Part shown: piece by piece, positions 27,862 through 40,005 of the stretch
How positions within the stretch are numbered: position 1 is the stretch's first letter
How the letters are laid out: each line of letters starts with the position of its first letter
Source of the DNA: Parus major
Lineage: Eukaryota > Chordata > Aves > Passeriformes > Paridae
Length of the DNA: 64,000 nt
Reading direction: 5' to 3'
NCBI RefSeq assembly: GCF_001522545.3
Contig: NC_031776.1
Coordinates: forward strand, 24,585,995 to 24,649,994
The notes under the pieces: generated by a model
The model's input: only the letters and a program-made list of their open reading frames with translations
Told to the model about the DNA's origin: nothing
Database searches by the model: none
Translations under genes and position numbers: made by a program

Positions 27862-30800
27862 ACACAGAGGTCATCATATGAGCAACACATACGCCAACTC
27901 GTGCTATCTGCAGGTGGTGCTTTCTCTACTGAGTAGACAGAGAGTGGACACACAGCACAATTGTGCTCTAATTCATATATAAGAACTGAAATTAACCCTG
28001 CAGAACGTTCCAGTCTGGTGGGACAGCAACCACATGAGAGCTGCTGCTAAGACATCAAATGCTGAAAAAACTGGAAGATGTTGTCCTTTCAGTGAATGAG
28101 ATTTGACTCTCAACCCTGCAGTTAAAGAGGGTATCGACTCTTATTGCAAAAGCCACTGAAATAGCGCAATAATGCCCTGACTGACCTTAGAGAACACCCC
28201 AGGTGTTCTGTGTCCAGTACAGGTTTCCACAGAACAGGTATGTAATGTAGGAGTTACAACTTCGTATTTCTGTGGGGAGGTGACACACAGGAACATGCCA
28301 CAGGGGGTTTTGCAACATGTAAAAGTGTGTCCTGTGCTTCACATGTGTCTCAGGCACTCAGTTCTCAAAATCTGAACATCTCTGTCATTTCTCCCCCAAG
28401 CTCACACAAATGTGCAGGGCCGAATTAGTTTTGTTCACTCACATGAGCAGCCTCTACATTTCTCCTCTCTTTCTTTCACCTCTTCTTCTGAGGACAGAAG
28501 GGATATGCTAACACTCAAGTGGAATTTTTGAGCCCATAATGTTTGAACAGGGATGGAATTAAATAAAGTAAATTTTCTCATTTCAATGCTGTCACATAAA
28601 CACTCAAGAACATAATGCGGGGTTTCAGTAGGGAATAATAATAAATCCCTCTCATTTTTAATTGAATCTCCCATGGAGCAAGCATGGACCTAATTACTGG
28701 AAAAGACCCACAGGTCACCAGGATCTCAGGCCACCACTGTGTTCTTGCATTCAGAGAGTAAATCAAAAGACAAAGAATAAAAGCAAAACTTGCTTGATAG
28801 TTATGAAAACAAATTTAGATTATTCTAAACCTGAGTGATACATTTTCCATATTGAAGCAGATTACATTAAAGTATTTCTCAGCTCTTTCTACAATGACTC
28901 TCTGAAACAATCCAGATACTTTTGCAACCAAAAAACTCTATATGAAAGTAAATCAATGTAATCAATACAATTTGTATCAGTGCATTGAATGATGGATCTC
29001 AAAACCCTTCCTATCTCTCTGATTTCCAAGAGTAAAAAGGCCTAGAAAAATCTGTGAGATCTATAAATTAGGGACAGGTCTGAGTGCAGTAGCCACAAGG
29101 ATAATTAGCCACCAGAACAAGCATCATGGTCCTGAGCAGATTCCCTATGACTTACACCCTTTGAATCTCAAAGAGAACTTTTGAAGGGTCTGTGGAGTGC
29201 CAGTCTCCTCATCTGCCAGATCAGGCCAGACCCATTATATTTGTACTTAAAATATATCCCAAATAAATCAACTGTAAATTGTGAGTCTTAAATTCACTCT
29301 CACTCATGACCTGAACAGAGATTTAAACAAAGATTGGAAATGTTGAGTTCATGAGGGCACTGAATTCACCCAAACTTCTACATTCTAAAAAAGCCAGCAG
29401 AGGGGTTGGGAACCTCTCAAAAGCAGGTCCAAGATCCTAGTGGACAGATCTACAGGACTATTCAGCAACACTTAAAACATGAGGCTGGAAATAACTGAAT
29501 GCAGATATTTTACTTTAAACAGTGTTTAGACTGCTGGCTTTCTTCAGTTCCCTGTGGCTGCTCCTGGGCCATGAGAGAACTCAGCACATCCATCAGCCTG
29601 TGATCCAGCTGTCCATCACTGTTCCCCAAAGGTAGGACTGAGGTACCAAGTATCTCAGCATCACAGCAAGAGGAAACCATTTCAGAGCAACACATCTAAG
29701 GTTTGCCCTGGGATCTCTAGAGGCTCCAGGCTGAGAAGTGACAATTAGCTCCTGTAACTATGAGATGCTTTGTCTAAATATCCATATCCTTTGCTTCTGT
29801 CCCAATGCACATTCATCTCTATCTCTGCTGCTACAGCACTACAATGTCATTTCCACACTAAATTCCAGGATCCTTATTTTGTTTTGGTCCAAAAAAAGAA
29901 AGAAAAAACAGCTGAACTACAGCTAGGAAACTTTCCCTGAATTAATACCTGACTGTAAAATCATGTAAGTTGAAGGTTTCAGGATTTGGGAAAGCATTAA
30001 GAAATTGATGACAGTTCTGAGAGCACCAGGACTAATTCAGCCCAACTTTCAACAGATAAGAGAGTAGCGATTGATTGATTCAGAGTACATGCAGGAATTT
30101 CCTCCAAGTGAAGATATTTTTGAATGGATACTCTGACAAGATGTAAGGTCACTCTTCTGCCCTTCACTCAGTCAAAATTAACTTTGCACTGGAGGCTGAA
30201 CTAAGAGTTCTACATGCACAGACCTACAATGCAGAATATGGCACAGATTTAATACACCAAATGAAATTCCAGAGTACAGCAAAGTGCTTTGCATGCACCA
30301 GTCAACTTGTACATGCACAACAATCCAGATCTTTTGCAGAACAGGTTTGATAAATCTCTTGTCAGAGACCCAACATGTACACATCTGAGACTGACATCTT
30401 TTGTAAAACTTAGATGAAATAGAGTACAGAGTTCAAAAAGGTGGGATGTGCATGTACTGTGAGAGTCATTCCATTGGCCCTGCTTCCATGAGAAGGAAAC
30501 ATGAAAAGGAAGCAAACCAACCCCCAAAGATACACCTCTCAAGATTAAAAACCTCTCCAATAAAGGATGTTATTATCATGTTTCCTTTTGTGATGGATGC
30601 AGACAAGAAAGAGAGGAAAAAATTTTGTGCTTATGCAAGATGAGAGAAAAGCCATGGTAAAACCAAAAGCAAAACCAGCATATCCTGATCCCCACCATAT
30701 AATCCCAGCACAGACATTTCAAGAGGCTTCATACCCCCAACTTGATGTGACAAAAAAAATATTATTTCAGGTGCTCCCGCATTTACAGCTCCTTACCTAT

Positions 30801-33800
30801 GGTTCCTGACCTATTTCTCCATGTGCTTTGGAAGTTTGCCTGTCAGAACAGGGACTTTGCTTCTTGGGGATAAATGCATCATGCCTATTAAAACACTGGT
30901 TGTAACAATGAATAATTCTACACTACAAACCCTTTTAAAACATCTGGAAACTCACAAAAGCGCATTTACTAGCCAGTTGTTCAGTCGTTTTCTCCTATGT
31001 TTTCTTTGACAAGATGATTAGCAAAGAAATAATGAAAAATAGGGTCTAATTGTACCTAAAAACCAACTTCTTCATGCAAACCATGCAACAATACAGATGT
31101 TGATTTGCATTTGAGAAGAAGGTGCTGACCTTGAATATGCCAACTTCTGAAAAACAAGCAGCTACTGACAGCATTTACAGTGTCATGAGTATTACTAGAA
31201 CTTTCATAAGCAATCTTTCTTCAGGAATTAAGAAAAGTAGTTACATATATCAGCCTGAATTTTCAGGGTTTTATTCACTAATGATTCTTAGAAACTAATG
31301 ACAAAACTAACAAAAAACCCCAAAAAAACAAAGAATGCTAATGTTAATGTATTATCTTTTTATTTTCATCCTATAAAGTTGTTTTATTGATTGTTTTTGA
31401 TTCTTTTTCTTGTAGCTTTAATTACCCTCCAAATAAAAACAAGGCAATATCATCTCACTCTGCCCATGTATTTTAATTTTTTACAGAATGCTTTGGACGA
31501 TCCCACAAATAGAAATGTTATCAGTTGAAAATCATTCAATTTACATTTAGACACTAACTCTTAGGCTTCTTTGAAACATACCAGATAATACCAGCTTTAG
31601 CTATTAGTACACAAGACGGAACTTCAGAGAAGACCTATGGCCCAAATATCCAAATGAGCTCTCTATGTTGTGAAGGCCTTCAACATCTGTGATATGTATG
31701 AAAAAATAACTGAAAAACTTGTATCCAAGTCCTAGAGAGACAGTATTTCATGTGCTCCTGAAGAACAGCAGGTTTCTCAAATACAACTAAAGTATTAGCA
31801 AAAAAGAGTTTGCACAGAAATCAGAGATTCAGACTGACTTTACTAGTTTTTCCAGTACACATTTCACACTGGTGTTGGTAGGCTTGGCATGATCCAGTTT
31901 ATAATCTTCAAGGCTAAGACAGCCTTCATCAGCAGCAATTGGAACACATTTAGAAAGTTCATGATTAGTGGGCACTGAAGATATTTAGAAAATCACAAAC
32001 CCCAGGAACCCTTCATGGTTACATTAATGCTTCTTAGAGCAGGTCCTTTGCAGAGGATCAGTCTCTGGAACACAGGCAGGGTCATTACAGGTCCAAACTT
32101 AGATGTGTTAACAATCCTCTCCTGCTCCTATTTACCTGGTTCACCTGAACAGTCAGTGGGATAAAACACATTGATTTCCACTTGTGAAAGCCATCCTAAC
32201 CTTCCTGAAAGACCACTAACACTTCCTGAACAAAAGCTCTGATAAAGAGGACTCCTTCAGTGAAACATCTCCAGACCCTGGGCTCCACAGATTTTCCAAA
32301 CATCAGCCTCTAACTGCTTTTGGTACTGCTGTACCTTCACCAGGACCTATGTGCAGAAAATGCTGCGAAGTTTGCATTTCTTTTTTATGTGGTAGTACAT
32401 TGTTTGTCATGATCTCCTATCGTTATAATAAATAATTACTTATACTTAATCTCATACCACCATCAAGCAAAGTATTTGACAAGGCACAGTAAGACTCAGA
32501 TCTATGCTCCAGCTACTCTATTAGCAATCATAAACCTCACAAAATAATTATAAACACCATGAGAGCAGCACCCAGAGTAGGAACATGGGACTGGTGTCAT
32601 CCAATGAGGCAACTGAGGGAAGGGTGGGGGACAGGAGATAGCATGCAAACTATTAACAGAGCCAAAATTGCCTCCTCTTTGCAAAATACAAAAATTGAAG
32701 ATACAAAAGGAGAGAATTATAAGCCAGAGAATGGTGTGGTTAGGTCCCATGATGGAGTCCAAAAGACAAATTCAGAAGAGCGCAGCTGTCATGCCTTCTG
32801 CTCTATCCCATGGTAAATAAAAGCACTTTATGGGGAGGTGCCCTCTGCAGGTGTTCTACTTCAAGAACACAGGGCCTAGCACATCACCAAAGAGCTCCTG
32901 CAATAGACCTTGCCCGTACATTACAGCTCTGCTGAAGCAGATGCAAGAGGTGCAGTGAGGGCACAAGTGCTTGTGACCAGCTGTGCAAACCTCTGCCTGA
33001 GCCACAGTCCCTGAATTTCAAAGGGAGTTTAACAAAGGCTTCACAGAATCACAGACCTTTTGCACACTGATGGCTATTTAAATACAGATTTGTCCATTTT
33101 ATAATCAACATGAAGGAGATTTCAGGGTAAACCAGAGGCCTTGTAGCTTAGTCTCAAAGAGGTCTCCCTGGGAAATTAAAGGTATATTATATCAGTGAGA
33201 CTTTTGTTGCCAAGATATAATTTTATTCATTATTAAAATACCAGCAGAGTTACAGACGGTACTGAAGTTAAATTGCGTGCATCACTTTGATTGCAATTGT
33301 AAATTGTCTCTGTACTGGGATTTGAAGCTGAAAAGATTCACTGGTATTTATAGGCCAGATAAAATTCCTTTTAGCATTACCCACTTAATGGCATACTTTG
33401 TTTTAAAGATGTAAACCATGCGTTTTGTACTATGCCTCTTAATAGTCCTCAGGAGTGACCACTGATGCCTTTCACTTCATCTGTTTTTCTCCTGCCTTCT
33501 GTAGGTACAATTCTCCTTTGAAATGGCAAAAATTACATACTTGGCCTTACTGTGGAAATTAACCTTCACTGTTATAGCCCATTGAAATATACATGCATGG
33601 AGGAGGAGGAGATTGTGTGAGGGGTAAAAAACATCCATACACAAAAGACACAGGAAGTGCAGCAACATGGGTATGGCTACAGACTTGGAAGAGATTGGGA
33701 GATTATTTCTGTATCAATGGTCCCTACAAAAAGCCTCTCACGGGAACTACCACCTACATCTAGGTTCTACTACCAATTTAACAACCTTAGTAAATGATGC

Positions 33801-33878
33801 TTGAAAACATGACGAGAAAAAATAAAATAAACCCCAAACAACCTGTTTTTCTGCAAAAATAAATTTCTTCTTTTTTCC

Positions 33879-33892
33879 TTTTTTTTTTTTTT
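33879..33892 (+). repeat. Poly(T) tract
   Basis: An uninterrupted T run is preceded by TTTTTTCC and pyrimidine-rich DNA. No associated insertion is recognised. Confidence 0.85.
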
Positions 33893-36110
33893 CTCCTAGA
33901 GACTGGCTACACGTACATGCACAGCTGTGAACTCCATCTGTTAGCTGAAATGCATGGCATATTTTTCAAGATATAAGACACTAGAGAAAGTACTTAACAA
34001 CACAACGTTCCTTTTTCTTTCCGCGCTATACTGCAAATAAACGTCAATAGTTAAGCTAATCATGAGCTCTTCCAAAGCAACTGTAAATTACATAAGTGTT
34101 CTTTCATATGCCCGTAAAGACATAAAAGTATTACTCAATCAGTGCATTTATAGAGTGTCTGTTATTACACAGTGTGCACGTATAACCTTGTCTCACAAAA
34201 AGTGGTCAAGTCTGATTTTGAATGACTCAAGGGGCTCTCATAGAACTGATTCAGTACTGGGTCTTATTTTTTACTGAAACAAGCATGTCTGCATGTAACT
34301 CCTACTCACAATAATGAAGTAGAATTGCGTTTGAGGAACAGAGCGACAGGGCTCAAACTATGAATTTCAAATAGCCATCAGTGCAGTTCCAGTAAACTAA
34401 TATGCAGAAGCAATTCTTGTTTTGAGAGGGTGAAAGAACATCAGACTAAGCCAATTACCAACAAAATACAGTTAAAGAAGAATGATCTGAAGTTAAGGGA
34501 AGAAGTATTCTTTGATTTCAGCTCTGTCACAGTCCATGTCATTTAGGTGAGTCATGTCTGCAGCTACAAAATAAAGGTACCATCCCTTTATCTTATACTA
34601 CATGCTTTTCATTAGATCAAAGGCTTGTTGTCAGACAGGAATGAGCTGTTGTCAATGAACAGCAAATCCATCACAGAAATCAATTTCTGACACTCAAAAA
34701 TTACTGAAATTTCTCTATATGGAAAACAAAAAAGAGCCACAACAAAAGGATGTGCTGACTCAGCCTTCCAACGTTTATATTTCAATAAACAACCTGCAAA
34801 AGTATATTATTGTCCAAAGCTGTGATTTACTCTCAGCAGGTGCAACAGCTGTTGCCAGAGATTCTTACTATTTTCTTCTCAGAATATAATGCTTCTTGTG
34901 CCTATTTGCCTCTCCTTTCCACATTTCTGATATCCTGTTAATGTAAGAGTGCTTTGATCTTTGACCCGAGAGCAGAAACCTACAAAGCTGACACAACAGA
35001 TGAAGCAAGTTTTATACCTGCAGTCTGCCCTTTTGACATTTAACACACTTTAGGGAAGAGACAGTATAAATCCCCTCACACCATGGTAGGGAAATGTATC
35101 CTGAGATTACCTTTCTGTACAGGAAAACACAGGTAAGTGAATTTGTCAGCACAGGGCAGGTTTTGCTACATTATGAAAAATAAACAACCTAATAACGTGG
35201 AGGTCCTTTTCTCTGACCACACAGCATCACATCATCACAAATACTTTTTTTTATCTTGGCCTAGATGAGACTTGTTACTCATTCATTTCAAACAAAGTTT
35301 GCAAGTTTACACATGCCAAAGATCAAGAATGTCTTTTAACATTTCAGAAGTTTTAGCAGCACTCACAAAAAGAGAAACTTGATGCCTTTCAAAAGCATCA
35401 CTTTGCTACAAGCATGCTCTGTTCACCAGAGGCCACCACTGAAGGAGTTCAGGGCACCATCGATTAAGTCATGGATTCTAAGAAACAGAATAGCATTTGC
35501 CTTAAGATACCATAATATAATTAAAACAACACTAAATTTGCAGGAAAAATGTTAATGTATGTGCACCCATCAGCAAGGCTGCCAGGAACATTATTAGAAG
35601 AAAAACACAAGAATGATCAGTCAGCTGGACTGAGTCCTGAAGATATTCACCTACAGAAAATTAAAATGCAGAGAGGGTAAGGCAGACTTTCTGCTGATGT
35701 TACTCAGTGTTAAAATTGTTCAGGAATTCATTTGTGAAGCAGTTTTTCTAAGTTTTACAAATACAATTTTTTAAATTGAATATAAATACCTGTTTCACTG
35801 AGAATAAGGTTTATTGAGGAAAAACCCAAACAAACAAGCAGGAGAGAAATAAGAAAAATATCTGCACAAAAGCAGCAGAACATAGGTTATCATGATGGCT
35901 AGAAATTGAAAACCAGTTTGGGAAACACAAGTGCTTTATCTGCAAGTGGAAGAAATTACTATTTTAGATAACTAACACCACTAAAAAAAATATCCATTTT
36001 CTAGTAAAATTTGGAAAAATAATAATTTCAATTATTTAAGTAGAGCCATTACATCTTCTAGCACTCAATATTCAGCCAAATGAGACAGAAACATCATTCT
36101 GACTACTTAG

Positions 36111-36510
36111 GATCACAGAAGAGAATCACAGAATCATTAAGGTTGAAAAAGACCTGCAAGAGCATGGAGTCAGACCTTTGACTGAACATCACCACATCAG
36201 CTAAGCCAGAGCACTGCTACGTCCAGTCATTTCTTGGACACTTCCAGGAATGGTGACTTCACCACTTCCCTGGGCAGCCCATTCCAATGCTTAACCACCT
36301 TGTCAGTAAAGAAATTCTTCCTAATGTCCAACGTGAACCTCCCCAGGAACAGCCTAAGGCCATTTCTTGTCTTGTTACTGGTTTTTTGGGAGGGAGGCTG
36401 ATGCCCACCTGCCTGCAACCCCCCTTTCAGATAGCTGTAGTTAGTGATAAGGACTCCCCTGAACCTTCTTTTCTCCGGGCTTTTCTCCCACCTCTCCAAG
36501 CTAAGGAATC
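36111..36510 (-). mobile_element. CR1 LINE 3' end (truncated)
   Basis: Classic avian CR1 3' region, read on the minus strand. On the plus strand one sees the tail side first: GAATCACAGAATCATTAAGG (36123-36142), GACTTCACCACTTCCCTGGG (near 36255), CAGCCCATTCCAATGCTTAA (near 36275), AAGAAATTCTTCCTAATGTC and CCTTTCAGATAGCTGTAG (near 36424). The tail at the left end has short repeats of the GATTCTGTGATTCT type, as expected for CR1, which ends in such 8-mers rather than poly(A). The element is 5'-truncated near 36510. It is in the same orientation as the host gene. Confidence 0.9.
36227..36510 (-). pseudogene. CR1 ORF2 C-terminal remnant
   Basis: Within the CR1 3' end, the minus-strand frame reads EKRRFRGVLITNYSYLKGG, then RFTLDIRKNFFTDKVVKHWN and GLPREVVKSPFLEVSKK before a stop. 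This is the C-terminal tail of the CR1 ORF2 reverse-transcriptase polyprotein, after the catalytic part, so it has no enzymatic motif. The frame is open for more than 80 codons without a frameshift. The open frame extends further right to 36619, but the first 30 or so residues do not look like CR1. Confidence 0.8.
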
Positions 36511-38314
36511 TTTCATATAGATGGACATTTATGCTATTCCCCACAGTCTGAGTCACCTCCAAATTCAGTGTGTTTGTGGCAGCACTGCTGCAAACTTCAG
36601 TGGAGCATCTCAACACCAACTGCTTATCACCAGCACACCTGTGAGCATGGACACCTAAGATCAGGCCTGTAAGACTCTGCTGCCTTTGTAGAGATGCACA
36701 GTGTTAGCTGGGGTACCTTAGAGATGAAAAACAAGAATCCAATTACCATGGCAGGCTTCCTTTTGAGGAGTCACACAATTTTCATTAATTCACAGATGAA
36801 TACAATAAGGAAAATTAAGGAAGAATCAGCCCTTTGTCTTGTCCTGCTTCCCCAGCACAGTACCATGGTTTGCAAACTCCCAGTTTCTTTTAAGTCACAC
36901 AATTTACCCCCACTTTGGAGCAAGATCCAGGAGTATCTGCATGAGTGTGATGTCTCATTCCCATTTTTTCTCTTTTTAACCCAATCACTGCTTCAGAAGA
37001 GCGATGAGGTTAGACAACATCCATCATGTCGGAAACTCAATCAGGCCGCAGCTTTTGCCTTCCTAAAGATTGTTCTGCTCTGGTTCCTATGGACCTCTAT
37101 GGAAAAGGGCTCATTTATACAGGCAGACCTTGTAAAGACTTTCAGACAACGCCATAACTTTGTCTGGTAAGGTTATACTGTGCACATCTAAATTTAGAGC
37201 TGCTATCTGTAAGCAAACAACAGAGGCAGATTGTGGAATGCTGATGAATTTCACAGGCAGGCCCAGCTCACAATGCACAGCAATTTAAAAGCCATCAATA
37301 ACCAAGAGGTTGTCCCATGAATTTTCAAATCAATCATGATAAAATGAATTCAATTTTTATTTTCCCTTTGAATCTTTGGTGAATTCATGGATAAAACTAA
37401 TTAAAGGGGAAAGAATACACAGCATGGGATTCACTGAATGTGTTCTATTTGGAGGAGTTTACTAAATGTTTTCAGTTCGGAGGAGAGTCTCTGTGCAACA
37501 TGCAGGATGGCACACTGAAAACCAATTATAACTCTGAGAATTTCAGTGCATCCCATAAGGCTGAGAGAATGTTCAATTTGCAGGCTGTGAGCAAGGATTA
37601 ACAGAGATGAAGGTAGCAGTAAGTGCCCATGTACCATTGCATTTAAATGTAATGTCATTTCAAGGGATGATAAGTAATCATTTCATGTCTCAATAACCTC
37701 CAACAAAAATGCCTTATTTAGCCCCGAAACACCAATTTTTAAGACTCTTCTATGCAAGTTAATGGTTTAGATAAGGGACAGGACTGAAAAAAGTTGAAAA
37801 TTCCCATTCTAAAGCAAGGTGAATGCAGCTTTGATGTCAGTTTAAAGATGAAAATTTTCTTCCAGGCATTTCTTAGGGCACTGTGTTCTCTCTTCATCAG
37901 TCACAGTGGCATTTTTAGTGCCACAGGAGAAAAGAAACATACAGATCTCAGATTTAACATGATAGCAAACGAGCAAGACAGTTTATACGCAAACTTTTCT
38001 AACTTCCCATGATTATGTTGAGAATCTGTATGTGAGACTATATTGATGCTGCAGTCTTCATTACAAACTTATGCAACCTTAGGCTCTAATCCCATGCTCT
38101 GGGCAAGACTCATGACACTGTATGACCACAGTCCTCAGCCTTTACATCACTGTAATTCTGGCCCAGAACTCAGACCCACTTCAGCATCTCTGTCATTGTA
38201 TTTTCTTTGAGGTAGAAGGTATTTCTTAACCCTCTGAAAAACATGTCTGCTAATTATCATGATAATTTCAATCCATATAGTGATTTCTGCATAATTTTCA
38301 GAGACAGACACAGA

Positions 38315-38355
38315 CCGTGTTCTGTGTTAACTCCTGGATTTAACACAGAACACGG
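38315..38355. repeat. Perfect 16-bp inverted repeat, 9-base loop
   Basis: The arms CCGTGTTCTGTGTTAA (38315-38330) and TTAACACAGAACACGG (38340-38355) are exact reverse complements with the spacer CTCCTGGAT. Each arm holds a GTTCT/AGAAC half-site-like word. Confidence 0.95.
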
Positions 38356-39910
38356 GAGGTAGAGGAGCAAACTTTCATAACCTATGTAAATACAAAGTAA
38401 GAGAAAAAGAAGGGAAAAGGACATATCCAGAACAAGCAGGACTGCCCACATGAAGATTGCATGCATGAGAGCTTGTTCTGCAGAAAATCCACATACATTA
38501 ATAACAGAATTAAAAAATAACAACTATGAAATACACTAAGGATTGCAGTGCAGTATTTCTTTTACTTGTGAGTAAACAAAACCAGGCATTCTTCATTTTG
38601 AAAAACAGTGAAAATTCAAGCAACTAAAAAGGCAAAACAGTGAAATTCAACAGGATGGCAGTTTTGATTTAAAGTATTGATTAATGTATCAGTTTGAATG
38701 CCAGCAGAACTCTAGCAGTCAGCTACCTTTTGTTTTGTCTAAAGAGGCCATTTTTCACCCAACAAGGAAAAAAAACCACTTTCTATCAGTAGTCCTCCTT
38801 GTGAGGAACTTAGCAGACAAAAAAATATAAAAGTCTCAGTTAAACATAACAAAACCAAAAAAACAAAACCAAAAAACCACCCAAGAAAAAAAAACAAACC
38901 ACAACTGAACTCCTGTATTTCATTTTCCCCTGCCAAAAAGAGTATACAAACCTGAGCCATCTTTGCATCTTTACCATAAGAAGCCTTTCTAGATACAGTT
39001 GTCAGATGTGGAACAATTTGGGTAATAATTTGATAACTTTATTTTCAGATATGGCAAACAGTCAACTCCCTCATGCTCCCTAATTGCACATCATTTTGTT
39101 TAGACAGATCCAATTCCTTCCATACTGAATGAGTAGTTCAAATGCTTTCACATATAATTATGGCTCAATCTAGACATACTTTTTAAAAAACAAAACAACT
39201 GTATATATTAGGGTAATAATCTTTTAAATAACAGAGGAAAGCTCAGCTGTGTATTTTCTTACTTTAAATCAAATTCAGATCTTGCTGGGATTTCTGCTGG
39301 TTCATATCCCATTTTAATACACAAACTCCCACAGGTTTTATCTCTTCAACAAAGCAATGGCTCAGGCCATTAAAGGTTTGTTTTATGCCCCTCTCAATCC
39401 CTTGAGATAAATACAAATTGATGTTTATTTTGAGCCTTTTGAAATCTGAATAATTTCTGCAAAGTCCTGCAGCCCTAAAACTAAAATCTAATTACCTGAA
39501 AGTGTTTGCAGATATAAGTATACATTCAAGCTCTCTCTTCTATGTGGCAAGCTTTTTAAAGATCAAAGAGTTACCTCTAGCCTTGAGGCTCCTTATTTGA
39601 AAATGCACGTTAACATTTAATGGTGTCGCATTCCAAAGCCCTAGACATTGCTTTGAAAACATATCCCTCAGTGGTGGAAACAGCTTTCCCTGCTGCTACC
39701 ACTAATCAAAGGGATGGGAATATGCTCCAACAATGCCTCCAACACAAGAAATGCAAAGCCTGGTTATCCCACAAGCAGTTCTTTGGAGCATCATAACCCA
39801 GTGCATCAGACCAATGAAAAGGTGAAAAAGGTCTTTCTCTTCAATTTTGCCCTGGAGGAGTCAACAAGCAGATCTTACTGCTTTCCTTGCCATTGAAAAG
39901 GGTCACTCAT

Positions 39911-40005
39911 GAAATTCAGAATCAAAGAGTGGTTGAGGTTGGGAGGGAGTCCAGGAGATCACACAGGTTTCCCTACAGCAGCTTGCCCAAGACCAGGTTC
40001 AGACT
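39911..40005 (-). mobile_element. CR1 LINE 3' end, short fragment
   Basis: About 95 bases resemble the end of a different CR1 subfamily: AGAGTGGTTGAGGTTGGGAG (39926-39945), CCAGGAGATCA, then CTACAGCAGCTTGCCCAAGA (39973-39992) and CCAGGTTCAG. Orientation is as for the fragment at 36111, with the 3' end on the left. Similarity fades after about 40005; whether 40006-40070 belongs to the element I cannot say. Confidence 0.7.

Noticed and set aside
33048..33070. CR1-like word CACAGAATCACAGA
   Set aside because: The tail-like word stands alone; the following sequence has no CR1 similarity.
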